Assembly: GCA_036346225.1 (NCBI GenBank)
Contig: JARFIW010001110.1
Coordinates: 1,488,001-1,552,000 of the forward strand
Length of the DNA: 64,000 bases
Reading direction: 5' to 3'
From: Platerodrilus igneus
Lineage: Eukaryota; Arthropoda; Insecta; Coleoptera; Lycidae
Positions 52,481-63,318 of the stretch are shown piece after piece. Made by a program: the position numbers and the translations under genes. Numbering within the stretch: the stretch's first letter is position 1; each line of letters begins with the position of its first letter. Below the pieces are notes generated by a model. It did not search any database, was not told where the DNA came from, and worked only from the letters and a program-made list of their open reading frames with translations.

Positions 52481-55028
52481 TAATAAGCTCCAGAGTTACC
52501 GATTTATTACAATTTATAGATTACCAATACGGCGCGGCTAAAAATTATTTGTATAGTCGCCGCTTAGAAACTCTGCCCGGTACACTTCAGAAGTCCCATC
52601 TACCCCTGTATCTAGCTTTATGACAATGTTCCTGTTTTAGGCAAGTCAGCCAATTATACGTCTACTGTAATGTGTCACTTTTTTTGTTGTGCTTATTGGT
52701 TTAGTTTTGATTATTGCTTGCACCAATCAGTTTAACTAATGATAACCATTAATAGCTTTTTACAGACCAGAATTAAAAATGAAAATAAATAAATGACCGA
52801 ATACCTACTTATGCACTGGCAGACCTTTTAAGAAGGTAGTACACACAATGCAAAACAAAAATGTTGGTCAACGGAAACCAATACGTTTCCAGCTAAATGA
52901 TAATGAGTAATTTTGCATGGCATTGGGAAAGTAATTCGAGCATAGAAGAATAAAGTTTTATTATTTCCTTAGTTTACCCAAAATCTGTTAACTTGCATTT
53001 TCGTATTCCTTTGTACCAATTCATTGGTATAATTTATAATTGAATTATAACAGTAACAAAAGAAATCATTAATATAATAGGAAATGTTGACAGCTGTGAC
53101 CCATGGCTATTAGACTGAAAACTATAGTAAAGTTGTGACTAGTTGGATATAATAAAAATGTTTAATGTTTAACAAAGTGTATTGTAAAAGTTTTATTTAA
53201 TTTACTTTAAATCCATAATCAGTACTGTTAAGAAATGTGCACTATTTTTGTTTCAGATAAAGTTGATTAAATAATTAATCAATGTGTAATTCTTTTCAGG
53301 AGTTACGTATAGGTAAATACCAGTAACCGGTGCATTTGCTATACTTCAGCGATTTTCTGGCCATTTAACGTATTTAGTTGGTTGTTATTAAATTTAAACT
53401 ATCCTCAAACTTATTTCAACATATTTGGTGTTCTTTTGTTATACCTACTTGGTGATATTCATGTAGTTATTACTATTTCTCAAATCTCAATTTACGAGAA
53501 TATTTTATCGTTGTTTTCGATTTAGTTAATCTTAATAAATGAACTTAATTATTTAATTTTTCTTTTTGGTATAGTGGGATACTTTTGTTGTTATGCTATT
53601 TTTCCGGTTCCTGGCACGTTTATACCCGTTACAATTCCTATTGATTCAGGATCTTGTGGTCGTTCCTCAAGTTTCTTTGAAAGCCTTATTTGAACCTATA
53701 CAATTACAAGTCTCGTGTCAGATATCTAGGACTCTTATTTCTACCGTACCCTTAAGGAAAGTGTTATACTAAAAGTATTTTCATTGTTGCAAATTATTTC
53801 CGTAACATCCGTAGATACTAGTTTCCACTACAGTAATAATCTTTTATAAATTATCCAACAGGATGCGTGAATTATATCCAAGGAATTAAGTCCTCATAAG
53901 ATACAACTAATTTTACTAAAACAATGTTGCAATAGCTGTACTTTTCCTTTATTGCATTTGTTTTCTAATCAGAAGCATTTGAAGCTTTCACTATCTATAG
54001 GAATGATTGAAAATGGTTCTAATTTTTTAATTACTTTTCGGAGGAGTCTCATTGTAAACAAGTATTCTTATTCTTTTTAAATTGTTTGGAAAAATAGTAT
54101 ACTCTGAGGTTAATCCATCAGCAATATATATCATTTTTATTTACAAATAATGTTTCGTTAAAATGGATCCGCAGACCAAATTTACTGATATACAATAACA
54201 TTCAACAATCTACAGCAAAAATTATTCATTAAATTTACACCGATTTAAGCAGTGCATTATATCAAATAAATCAAACTTGCAGTAGCAGGTGTGCAGAGAG
54301 CACTAGCTTTTCTGAACTTAATTGTCCAGGTAGAGTGATATATACTACATCATACATACAACTAGCAAACACAAATATCTTCCAATGTTTACCACACAAG
54401 TTTGTACCTTATGAGTTATAGTTCAGTTTTAGTTATAATTTATCAAGGTTAATCACAAGAAAATTCCCGTGTCAAATATTGAGTTTAGTTTGTAGCTTCG
54501 GCTATTTCTCACTACGTTAGGACAGGCTAATGTTTCCTTTGCCTACGATTACAATAACGATCCATTAAGTGATTAATCAAATTATTGGCATTATTGTTAT
54601 CCAACAAACATACTAGTTTGAGTTGTTACGTAACAAATTTAAAACGTAAAGGATTATTGAAATTAGACCAGTTCCTAATTATCAACCTCTTTATTTTAAA
54701 ACCTTTGGAAATACAAATCACAAACTTATAAGCTTTCCTCGAGAGAAATATGGTTCAATTTATTAATGAAACTTTGTTCTTTTTGAAACAAAGCGGAAAT
54801 CATTATGTGAAATTACACTTTGAAACTTGAAAACAGCAATTTTAATTTGAAATTGCCTTGATGTAACCGCTGGAAAACCGGAAAAAGTTCTTAAAAGTGT
54901 TACTTCAATATTCATCGGAAACTGGGAATTTACAAAAACGTGACTAAAGAAATTAAGGTATTCTAAAGTCTGGTAGTACAAATATGTAACTTCCTACCTG
55001 CAGTTAAGAATAGGAAAGCCGATTAATT
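52481..55028. other. AT-rich stretch, no gene recognised
   Basis: About 2.5 kb without a coding signal, RNA gene or tandem repeat that I could support. Open frames are short and low in protein character. Confidence 0.45.
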
Positions 55029-55275
55029 TTAAATATTAGTCTGCATTTGTTTGTAATCAAAAGTATCTTCAGCGTACACCCCTGTATTGATGTAAGAGTA
55101 GATGTATGGCAGGGGTTCTGGCCCCACATTTCCACCAGCATCCACATTTCCACCCACATCTGGACCAAATGGTTTTCTTCGACTAGACATTTTTATCTTA
55201 GCATCCACATTTCCACCCACATCTGGAGCAAATAGAGATTTTTTACCGGCAATGATTTCTGACCGTCCTTAAACA
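55029..55275 (-). CDS. Small minus-strand ORF with duplicated PDVGGNVDA motif
   Basis: Seen: an open minus-strand frame of about 82 codons (after a TAA near 55276) reads SEIIAGKKSLFAPDVGGNVD then AKIKMSSRRKPFGPDVGGNV, DAGGNVGPEPLPYIYS, and ends YAEDTFDYKQMQTNI. The nucleotide repeat CATCCACATTTCCACCCACA (plus strand) occurs twice, with a shorter version at 55119. There is no ATG before the first repeat; the first ATG is inside (MSSRRKPF). It could be a terminal exon or a fragment of a longer gene. I do not recognise it. It lies 0.9 kb beyond the integrase-module genes, on the same strand. Confidence 0.3.
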
Positions 55276-55289
55276 TATTTTAGTCATGC

Positions 55290-56206
55290 CATAAATCAAA
55301 TTAGTCTAGAATTTTACACAGAATTTGAATCTGTAAACAGATTTAAAATAGGGCTACTCCTTACAAAGTTACACTTTAAAGCTCCCAAATCTCTTTAAAA
55401 TTTTTTGTTCATCTATGACATATGCTTTAACCAAACATCTCCAAAAAATCAAAAACGCGAGAGTTTTAGAAATGAATCCTTTATGGGCCATAAGTGTTTA
55501 ATTAAAACCATTTTTCAAACGGTGATGCACTGTTCTTTAGAACATTCAAAACCATAACTTTTAAAAGTTTAAACAGTTATCAATGTCTGGTTTAACATTT
55601 TTTAATTACTAAGTACGTCACAAATAATTATATGCTCAATGCTTAAAAAATACAAGTCGTTTCCTTGACGATAACGGATTACCCAAATTACATGTGAAAG
55701 CTGTATATAATTTCTTTTCTTGGACTTTCTATTAATTATGTGTAAATACAGTGCATTAAAAATTGACATATAATGTTGGGGATTCACACAAGGTACTTTC
55801 TAGTAACCATCCTCGACTAGGAAAAAATGCAAACTTCATTAGTAATAAAAATCAATTAACGGTTTTCAAACCGCATATAAACGCCATCTGATTAGTAAAT
55901 TCTATTAGTTCCGCTTGCTTTTGTGTAAAGTTTGTCGAGATTTAAAACAAAATCGTTTCGCGTAGTTATTTTTCCTAAAAATCTTTTTAAAAAAATTTAA
56001 GGTAAGTCTGCATTTTTTTTAATTAAAATAGAACTGAATTTATTTGCAAACACCAATTATTGTGTATTTTGCTATTGTTTTTTATTGTATTTTTAAAACA
56101 TTAATTTTTCTAAAGTAATGCACTGTTTTACATATATATTTTTTTAAATTTTAAAGATAGGCTTTTAGCTAGGATAAATAAAAAACAATTCCCACACAAT
56201 ATTTTA
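55290..56206. other. AT-rich stretch downstream of the integrase module
   Basis: No gene recognised. If the module is a bounded element its left end may lie here, but I found no inverted repeat matching the right side. Confidence 0.4.
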
Positions 56207-56695
56207 TTAAAAATTAAATACATTAACAAAAGGCCTCAATAGCAAAACATTCTCTTTGGAACAGCTCAAGTTATTCAAACAATGGTTTAAACAGTGATTG
56301 CATCTATCACCGAATCTTCTTAATACTTTGAGTCTTAGAGGTGAGAATACACTTTCCATGTTTAAAATGTTGTTTGATAAATATTTCGATAGTAACTGCT
56401 TTTTCTGTTCTCCTTTAACATAGACAGTAGCATCGGGAGGTATGACTTCTTTCAGTAGATCACCCACATTTGTATATCCACTTGTAGACAGTCCATCCCA
56501 GCAGAGTACATGGATTCTTTCCTTTAACCACCGAACTTGCTTTTTGAAATCATCACTTAGGGAGTTATACTCCACCGCTATATCTAACATCTCATGCCAT
56601 ATAACATTATTCGCTACATCCAAAATGGCAATCTCCTTGCAATAGAAATCACTAGTTTTGTATCGATATCCTTGTAAATTGATTATGAAATACAT
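56207..56695 (-). CDS. KEIA/VKG family protein associated with integrase elements
   Basis: Seen: one uninterrupted frame of 162 codons, MYFIINLQGYRYKTSDFYCK then EIAILDVANNVIWHEM, WLKERIHVLCWDG, DATVYVKGEQKKQLLSKYLS and CNHCLNHCLNNLSCSKENVL at the C-terminus. Known: I recall a family in arthropod integrase elements with D.QG......KE.A at the start, a middle W+...HGL.W.G, and IYVKG.EK..+L, ending with a Cys/His cluster. Inference: the order resembles an RNase H-fold nuclease such as a DnaQ-like exonuclease, but the first acidic residue is Asn here (INLQG), so activity would be doubtful. It is the only gene of the block without a frame break, 163 bases beyond the integrase. An ATG start is used at 56695. 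Confidence 0.55.
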   Translation of the reverse strand: MYFIINLQGYRYKTSDFYCKEIAILDVANNVIWHEMLDIAVEYNSLSDDFKKQVRWLKERIHVLCWDGLSTSGYTNVGDLLKEVIPPDATVYVKGEQKKQLLSKYLSNNILNMESVFSPLRLKVLRRFGDRCNHCLNHCLNNLSCSKENVLLLRPFVNVFNF

Positions 56696-56857
56696 GCCTC
56701 TTGCTTCAAATCACAGATGTAAATGGGTTTCTAAGCAAATCTCTCTAATATATCCAGCTAAGGGATTTTACCCCTCCTTTTATGATTTTTTTTCAACCAG
56801 GTAATTATCTAGAATTTTGGATGATAGTAAAGTAAATCTGTTTTTTTAATCCAACTT

Positions 56858-57741
56858 TTACCATCCCCCAACCACGACACTAATAGTTCGTGTCCGTAAA
56901 ACTTTTTCCACTAAGTACGTGTCGGGTGCCACTGTGAACTGAATCTCATCGTCGTAAAAAGCACCTAGGATTGGCCAACCTCCCAAATCTTGTATCAGAT
57001 AGGTTATCGGACTCGTTTGTTGCACTTTAACAATTTTGAATCGTTCTGAACTCCAGTTTGGATGAAATCCTCTCACAAATACTGCTTTATATTTTGATAT
57101 ACGCACAATTCCTCCAACCTTATAAAACTTCTTGCGACTTTTAGAAGCACTGTCGGAGTTGTAAAGTTTTATTCCTTCCGGATGTTCTTCGACCTCCATA
57201 GGTGTCATGTTAATAGCCCGATGCGGTGTATTATTGTATTCTTCCATAACCTTAGGCAAAATATTCACCCATCTATGACTGCCTTGCAAGTAAAATCTTC
57301 TATACAATTTGTTTTTGATTGTTCTAATCATCCGCTCAACCATACTAGCTTTGATTACGGAATACGTAGAATAATGTTTATCTTATATTTTTGCATAAGA
57401 TTTTTAAACCAGCGGTTGTAGTACTCTTTCCCAAAATCCGTTTGTAGATTGATTTTTACATTATTTTCTCCTTGCAACATTTTGTCCAATATTTTTTTCA
57501 TAGCATTTGTAACTTCTGCTCCAGTTTTATTTTTTAAAGGTTCTGCTAAAGCATATTTTGTGAAACAATCCACCGCTATTAGAATATATCTGTACCCGTT
57601 GTTCACACGAAAGTAAGGCTGCATTTCGCACAAGTCCGATTGGATAAGATCGCGTTTCACATGTTTCAGATTTGTATGACGACGCTGAAATTTTTTTCTT
57701 GCAGGTTTAAATAATTCCTTAACGATGATTTCTTTACTCAT
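56858..57741 (-). pseudogene. DDE integrase, F54H12.3 / Polinton-like type, one frame break
   Basis: Seen: frame 57741-57355 has KKFQRRH near the N-terminus, DLIQSDLCEMQPYFRVNNGY (first D), ILIAVDCFTKYALAEPLKNK and NLQTDFGKEYYNRWFKN (second D). A break near 57350 leads to frame 57343-56858 with MVERMIRTIKNKLYRRFYLQ (E), LPKVMEEYNNTPHRAINMTP and a C-terminal SH3-like stretch (VGGIVRISKYKAVFVRGFHP, NW). Known: all three catalytic acidic residues are present. This integrase type joins linear viral-like DNA to the host genome. No chromodomain or zinc finger was seen before the core, so the N-terminus may be missing. The closest pattern I recall is the F54H12.3-like proteins of arthropods. Confidence 0.85.
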
Positions 57742-57779
57742 TTTTGCTTAACACTGTTGCTAAACTAATAGGGCTATCT

Positions 57780-58408
57780 TTATCCAATTGCACCTTTGAC
57801 ATTAACTGAAGCTTTGGTTTGTAGTATTTGTTTTTTTATAGCTGCTGGTGACGCCTTGTAAATCGATGATATTGCGAAACCAAGCTCCTTCTCATTTGTC
57901 TTAGAGGCAGCAGTCAAGTTAATAAAAAACTGTATAAACGTTTTAAAGTCAGATACAAGCTTATCCAATTTTTCATTTACATATTGTTTATAAACAGCAT
58001 CGGAGGGTTCAACCGGTGGAGCAAGCATTGTGATACGCTGGTTTCTTGCATTGAAGGCTTTATCTTTACGCTGTATATCATCAGAACTCTTAGACAATAT
58101 GAAAAGGCTTGATTCACAAGCTTGATTACAGATTTCTTAACAACAAAATTACTATCGTTTTTAGGATCCATTACATCAACTAACCTTCTTTTACGAAAAC
58201 TAATTGTTTCCTCTCCAGACTTAAATACTAAAGTGCTCCTCTGATTAACTAGATCATAATCTTCTTTCGGGTTTGATGAATTCACTAACCTTCTTTGCTG
58301 CATATCGTATCTATCACCATCCAACGTTAGCACAAATCCTCGACCTGGAGGGCCACGCCGAATATCGGCATCTTTACGCTCTGAACGTCCGAAGCGGTCG
58401 ATGGGCAT
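57780..58408 (-). pseudogene. GPPG-start protein with tail-fibre-like DAV.K.YV motif, frameshifted
   Basis: Seen: ATG at 58408 gives MPIDRFGRSERKDADIRRGP, PGRGFVLTLDGDRYDMQQRR, and two imperfect repeats of the type FxLxxxxYDMxxRRLVN..NPKEDYDLVNQ and TISFRKRRLVDVMDPKNDSN. A one-base shift near 58095 leads to a second frame with RITMLAPPVEPSDAVYKQYV, NEKLDKL and a hydrophobic, Ala-rich end. Known: NV.DP....DAV.K.YVD repeats occur in phage and virus fibre or attachment proteins. Inference: the arrangement suggests a structural, fibre-like protein. I cannot name it. It lies between the DUF8207-like gene and the integrase, 40 bases from each. Confidence 0.5.
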
Positions 58409-58444
58409 TTTAAAACTGTGTAATTACTTACTGAGCTCACTGTA

Positions 58445-59432
58445 TTATACCTTCTTCTCTCAACTCTTCTATTATGGACACCATCTCGTTAATGTTTTTC
58501 TCGCTTGTATTTCCAGCTCGGTTGGATGCGTTCAACTATCTCAGCCAATCCACAAGTTTATGTACATTATTCCAGTAGACTTTTTGTTATTTGTTGGGAA
58601 TTCGCTTAAATCGTGAGCCGCAAATGGGTTAAACTTTCTTCTCAAAATCGATGCTGATTTGATCATTTCCAAGTAATTCGGCAAATCTTCATACAAATTG
58701 AAATTGCCATCTTTGGGGTTGATGTATTTATAAACCAGCAGATTGTATAAACCTCTCGTACCCGGGTATATCACATTATTTAATGTTATATCAGGTTAAT
58801 TTCCAATACACTTTTCCACAAACTCCATGAATCGGTTTCGGTATTATACTTTACTCCATAAATTGATTTGTCGATATTTTCGTCTTCGCCTCTAGCTAAT
58901 ACATCCGTATAGTAAAGATGAAACGGTTCGTCTGAAACGAGTTGTTTAATTTTCTTTATAAGTGCTTCGATGTCTTCGAGTTTAACCCTTGTTATAGGTG
59001 TGGGAATTTTTTCGGTGATTGCTTGCAACTGGGAAGCGGTTACTTGCAATGGGCCGATCAATTGTTTATGAGCCTCTTTGAATTTTTGCTGAGATGTAGT
59101 ATCACCCTTTTTGTACGCCACATACTTTTTTCGTACGACATCCTGCATAAGATGAAGCTTACGCTTATTTGCAATAAAATTGTTAACGTCCGTCATCATG
59201 AAACTTTAGATTGGGACTAACCATTAGCAGCTTCTTTTATATTTATATACTAGTCGAAATTCTTTCTGTATCGACCATTATCTAAATCAAAATCTTTCAG
59301 AATAGTTATAAAATTATGTTTAGAGTCACCCCCACCCCAGCACTGTAAGCACATTTCTTTAAATTTCGGATATGTCATGTCACCACTTATATGATCCGAA
59401 AAGATTTGGCGAAGGCATGCATATAACGCCAA
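58445..59432 (-). pseudogene. DUF8207-like protein of the integrase element, broken
   Basis: Seen: frame 59432-59250 begins MALYACLRQIFSDHISGDMT and contains CLQCWGGGDSKHN and FDLDNGRYRKNF, then a TAG. After a broken join comes 59199-58786 with ANKRKLHLMQDVVRKKYVAY, SDEPFHLYYTDVL and SIYGVKYN. A shift gives DITLNNVIYPGTRGLYNLLV and the frame to 58541. Another shift gives NVHKLVDWL and, at the end, INEMVSIIEELREEGIIQ. Known: YPGT.GLY.LLF and a closing L.LL.AS..AGNT..NNEI.SIIEELRE..II are the hallmarks I recall for DUF8207 proteins. Function is unknown. The copy at 62.5-63.1 kb shows which residues the stops replaced (KNFEEYINIEE). Confidence 0.65.
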
Positions 59433-59439
59433 TTAAGAT

Positions 59440-60282
59440 AATAAGGAGCTGCGCACGCTCGACCATCGGCATAAAAGGCAAGTATTGACTGGAAAAGTGA
59501 CGCGTATAATTGTTTTATAGTGGGTTTTACCTGTATGTATTTAACCACCAACATAATTTTTAGAATTACTATACAAAATTACTCTTAGCAGTATTTTTAA
59601 TATAAATCCGTCATATAACCTATCAAATTAGTCTAGAATTTTTCTGGGAAATCAAAATTAATTATCACGTCTTTTAAAATAGCTCTAACAAGGACCCGCA
59701 TAGTGTTTCAATATTCAAAAACCTAACAGCAAAACACCTCTATATTTTTATTTAGATTTAACTCGATAATACGGCAATTTAAAAAAAAATTATACAATAT
59801 TTATAGTTATAACTATTTCTATGAACCCGTCTGCGCAGAAGAGTCCATTTAATTAGAGAGGAGCCCGCATTTACTTTAAATAAAAAACATTTTACGTCAT
59901 ACGTTTCACCAACATGGAATTTCAAGAATGTAAGTGACGCGCGTAATTAAATGCGATCTTGAACCAAGTAATTAGATTACTAGAAATGCACCCTATTTTC
60001 TGTTTGAGGAAATTCAATACAAATTGGGTAATAATCAAATAATAGATGTCTGTTGAATTCCGGGGCGATGTTTAAATTTTAAAACATAGAGTTTAGAGAA
60101 ATTTCTGTCACTATAATCCTGCATATTACAGCTTATTCTTTTATACGTTTCTAAATTGTTATATTTCAACTTAAGATATAGATCAAATTATGTTAAACTC
60201 GATCGGTTTTATATTCACTGGCTGCAATATTATTACTTTAGTTTATCTTGGATATTGAACTGTAAAGCATTGTAACTTGAAA
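59440..60282. other. AT-rich spacer between the integrase block and the psq gene
   Basis: No gene recognised. Similarity between the two copies of the DUF8207-like gene ends near 59415, so a boundary of the integrase element may lie at about 59420-59470. Confidence 0.4.
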
Positions 60283-61486
60283 ATGATTTCTAGAAAAACG
60301 TATACCAAGGAATGTTTGCAAAAAGCTCTTAATGAGGTTAAACGAGGTGTTGCAATAATGTACTCTGCTAGTAAGAAGTTTAAGATTCCAAAGTCGACAT
60401 TGCGCGACCATCTCATACGATCGCAGAGTAAAAGAGATAAAAGTATAGACAGTTACATTTCTGATATACAAACAACTAATTTACAAAACTGCGGAAATGT
60501 GTACAGGAAGTACTCTAAGATGTAAAGCAACACCTACCTACTCAGATGGTAAAGATGATAAAGAAGTTTGTAAAAGAAGTTTTAAGTTGCAAAAACAAAA
60601 GTTTAATATTGAGGAAATGAATTTCGCAAAAAATAATGCAAATGCTTGTCATAAACCATCAGAGCAAATAATAAATGAATCAAGTTCTATGGATTACACC
60701 CAAAATTCTGAAGATGAGGAATCAACACAGGAAGGCAGTAGTCGGGGTACGAAATACCGATGTATATAAAAAGGGGTGTTGTATTAAAAAATACACATCG
60801 TACTGAGCACAGTTCAGATGATGCATATATTCACTTTAATGTACATGGGTTGATTGAAAGACTGCAGTTGCTAGTTACTGTTGATTATCACAGTCATCGA
60901 GATATGCATAACCTAAATGAAATTATCTCTATAATATCTAAACTTTGACAAAAAGGAATTATAGAATAGACGGCAACAAAGTTAGATGGGGATAAATATT
61001 TATACATATTTTTCAAAATTGTAAAATTGGAATAGTCTGCATTTTGATAAGTAAACATCGTAATAAAAATGACCGGAGAAAAAATTATATCTTTAGATGT
61101 TATGAAAATTTTAGAACAAGTTGTCGAGGAGATGAAAAAAAAGTTTATCAAACAATTCAACTAGCCAACATTTGAATGGTATGTCTAATGAATCTCTGGC
61201 AAATACTAAAATAGTGCAAGACAAACCTGCACATGATAATGTTGATGCGAAAGATTAGAACATAGACTTTAAGTCAGACGTTTCTGACAGAAAAAGAAAG
61301 AGACAACTTAAATCGTATACTAAAGAGGATTTAAATAAAGCCTTTGACGAAATAAACAAAGGATGGATTACTGGTTCAGAAGCATCCGAAATCTACAATG
61401 GTCTAAAAGCTACACTCTATACGAAACTCAGATCAAACGAAAATCGTGTACAAAATTTGGTGCCAATTAAAAGGAGGAAAAAGTGA
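60283..61486 (+). pseudogene. Protein with two pipsqueak-type (psq) helix-turn-helix domains, decayed
   Basis: Seen: ATG 60283 opens MISRKTYTKECLQKALNEVK, then GVAIMYSASKKFKIPKSTLR and DHL, a complete psq domain (residues about 6-46). A shift near 60500 leads to a Ser/Glu-rich acidic linker (60497-60769; DYTQNSEDEESTQEGSS). Short pieces follow (60760-60948 and 61070-61165), then near 61290 RKRKRQLKSYTKEDLNKAFD and EINKGWITGSEASEIY, a second psq domain in which the usual IP+STL reads GLKATL. It ends KRRKK and TGA at 61484-61486. Known: psq domains bind GAGA-like DNA and occur in BTB proteins and in transposase or CENP-B-related proteins. No BTB domain is visible. At least three frame breaks occur. 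A retrocopy or an element-encoded regulator are both possible. Confidence 0.65.
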
Positions 61487-61488
61487 CT

Positions 61489-61506
61489 TGTGTGTGTGTG
61501 TGTGTA
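61489..61506. repeat. (TG)n microsatellite
   Basis: About nine TG copies directly after the psq gene stop. Confidence 0.9.
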
Positions 61507-61965
61507 TTAGTTTTAATGAATAAAAATATATTTCTATGTGTAGTGTACTTGTTAAGTATTCGAATTGAAATATAAATATGGTTTTAAACGTTTTGGTTTT
61601 ATTTATATATAATGGTATTGTTAGGATGCAATAAAAATACAATACTCCCGTTACTCGGAAGCAGTAGTGGAATCTTGGTTTATGTAATATCATCGAAGTT
61701 GAACAAAAAAATTTTAAACTAAAAGGTATGTTTCAAACACGCAGTTGTACTCATTTCTATTAAAATTAAATGTAGCGCTCTTTGTTATAATTCTTTTCAT
61801 AAGGACTTAGATACCCATTTCAGAGGCGGGGGCATTTGAAAAATTAAACAATACCAATGCATACTTTATATTTTATAACATAAACAAGCTAATATATACA
61901 ACAATAATTTCTAAATTCATATCATTCATTTCTTATGATAATAGTTGAGGCGGTTAAATTTTACT
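61507..61965. other. AT-rich spacer
   Basis: Nothing recognised; contains several AATAAA and ATTAAA-like strings that could serve either neighbour. Confidence 0.4.
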
Positions 61966-62226
61966 TTAAAACTTACAATTTAGTATATATTCCATTTGAA
62001 TATCAGCCAACAGTTTTATAAACACCGTCTCCTCGATTATTTCCATAAAATCATACAGATCCTCGGGCATTGCTAACACAGCAGTACAGTGCTGTATTGC
62101 TTCCTCGTATGACTGACACATAAGACATTTTTCTCCTTCTATCGAAAAGCGTTTGCCACATTCTGCTTTTTTTACTCGTAGAGCATTGCGAAATCTTCGA
62201 ATAACCTCCTCAAAGTCTTTATACAT
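61966..62226 (-). CDS. Unrecognised 86-residue ORF with a four-cysteine stretch
   Basis: Seen: intact frame from ATG 62226, MYKDFEEVIRRFRNALRVKK, then AECGKRFSIEGEKCLMCQSY and EEAIQHC (four cysteines, with CX2C in KCLMC), followed by an amphipathic acidic region (AMPEDLYDFMEIIEETVFIK) and ILNCKF at the end. The spacing C-X10-C-X2-C-X8-C with a nearby His could bind zinc. No membrane segment. It is on the same strand as the flanking integrase-element genes, 270 bases beyond the second DUF8207-like copy, and may belong to that element. I do not recognise the family. The absence of frame damage is notable beside its broken neighbours. Confidence 0.4.
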   Translation of the reverse strand: MYKDFEEVIRRFRNALRVKKAECGKRFSIEGEKCLMCQSYEEAIQHCTAVLAMPEDLYDFMEIIEETVFIKLLADIQMEYILNCKF

Positions 62227-62499
62227 ATTTGTTATATCGTCCCTTTAAACTGTACAATCAACAAATAATAAGTTCTACGCGAACAGTCCTTATATCAGCT
62301 ACTCCTATTCGGATATGTACCGATTGTACCCGATTTGTGTGCACGCAAGAAACAACCGGTATGGAATGTATTCTATGAACTAATTCATTACATTCCTCAA
62401 GAAAATGCTAAGGACTTTAAAAATAATTATAACTCTTGTTAGATCTCCAGCCTCCGGATAAACGTTATTATTTTAGGTCGTGTCACTGTTTTCTGAATC

Positions 62500-63115
62500 A
62501 ATTTCCTACACACTTTTCCTAAACTATGCGTATCAATTGGGGGTTATACTTTACTCCATAAACCGACTTGTATATATTTTCGTATTCGTCTCTAGCTAAC
62601 ACGTCCGTATAATAAAGATGTACAGGCTCGTCGTCAACTGGTAACTTAATCTTTTTAAAAGCTAGCCTGTGTTTTCAACTTTAACCTCCTTTATAGCTTT
62701 TGACATTCTTTCTGCTATTCCTTGTGACTAGGAATCGGTGATTTGCAAAGGATTAATCAATTGTTTGTACACCTCTTTGAATTTTTGCAGAGATGTAGTG
62801 CTTCCCTTTTTGTATGCCACAAAGTTCTTTCGTACGGAATCCTGCATAAAATGAAGCTTACATTTATTTACAATCAAATCTTTAACGTTTGTCACCATGA
62901 AATTTCGGATTGGGGCTAACCATTGAACGCCTTCTTCTATATTTATATACTCCTCGAAATTTTTACTATATCGCCCCTTATCCAAATCAAAATCTTTTAC
63001 AATAGTAATAAACTATGTTTCGAGTCACCCCACCCCAACACTGCAAGCACATTTCTTTAAATTTTGGATATGACATGTCACCACTTATATGATCAAGAAA
63101 GATATGGCGAAAGTT
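62500..63115 (-). pseudogene. Second, partial copy of the DUF8207-like gene
   Basis: Seen: the minus strand from about 63115 reads DHISGDMSYPKFKEMC and LQCWGG, a shift, then frame 62985-62728 with KGRYSKNFEEYINIEEGVQW, LAPIRNFMVTN and CKLHFMQDSVRKNFVAYKKG. It ends in a stop. Further matches (SIYGVKYN-like, LYYTDVLA-like) persist in broken frames to about 62540. It lines up with 59420-58810 of the first copy, base for base in places (CAATTGTTT.T..CCTCTTTGAA), with clear divergence. Similarity is lost on both sides, so later genes of the block are absent here. Confidence 0.8.
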
Positions 63116-63225
63116 TGTTTGACCCTGTTTCCATAATGCGATTACATTAGTGTCATCTCAGAGTCAATGTTTTAAGGTCCTAGCGTAAGTTTGACATAAG
63201 TAAAAGGAATCAATGATCTTATGTT

Positions 63226-63318
63226 GGAGACACTTTCACCTTATGAGGCAATTTTACTCTATGGGGCAATTTCACCCTATGGGTCAATTTTACCCTATGG
63301 GGAAATTTCACCCTATTC
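63226..63318. repeat. Minisatellite, unit 18-19 bp, five copies
   Basis: Units alternate TTTCACCCTATGGGTCAA and TTTTACCCTATGGGGCAA with few changes. Confidence 0.92.

Larger units (their letters stand above)
56207..59432 (-). mobile_element. Virus-like integrase element (Polinton-like), four-gene block, decayed
   Basis: Seen: four genes on the minus strand follow closely in one direction: a DUF8207-like protein (about 59432-58445), a GPPG-start protein with a tail-fibre-like motif (58408-57780), a DDE integrase (57741-56858) and a KEIA/VKG family protein (56695-56207). Gaps between them are 40-160 bases. Known: integrases of the F54H12.3 type belong to Maverick/Polinton-like and related elements, and I recall the accompanying families as repeated in arthropod genomes. 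Not found: DNA polymerase B, capsid proteins, packaging ATPase or terminal repeats. So this is a fragment or a reduced element. Each gene but the last has frame breaks. A second copy of the first gene's start lies at 62500-63115. Confidence 0.6.
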
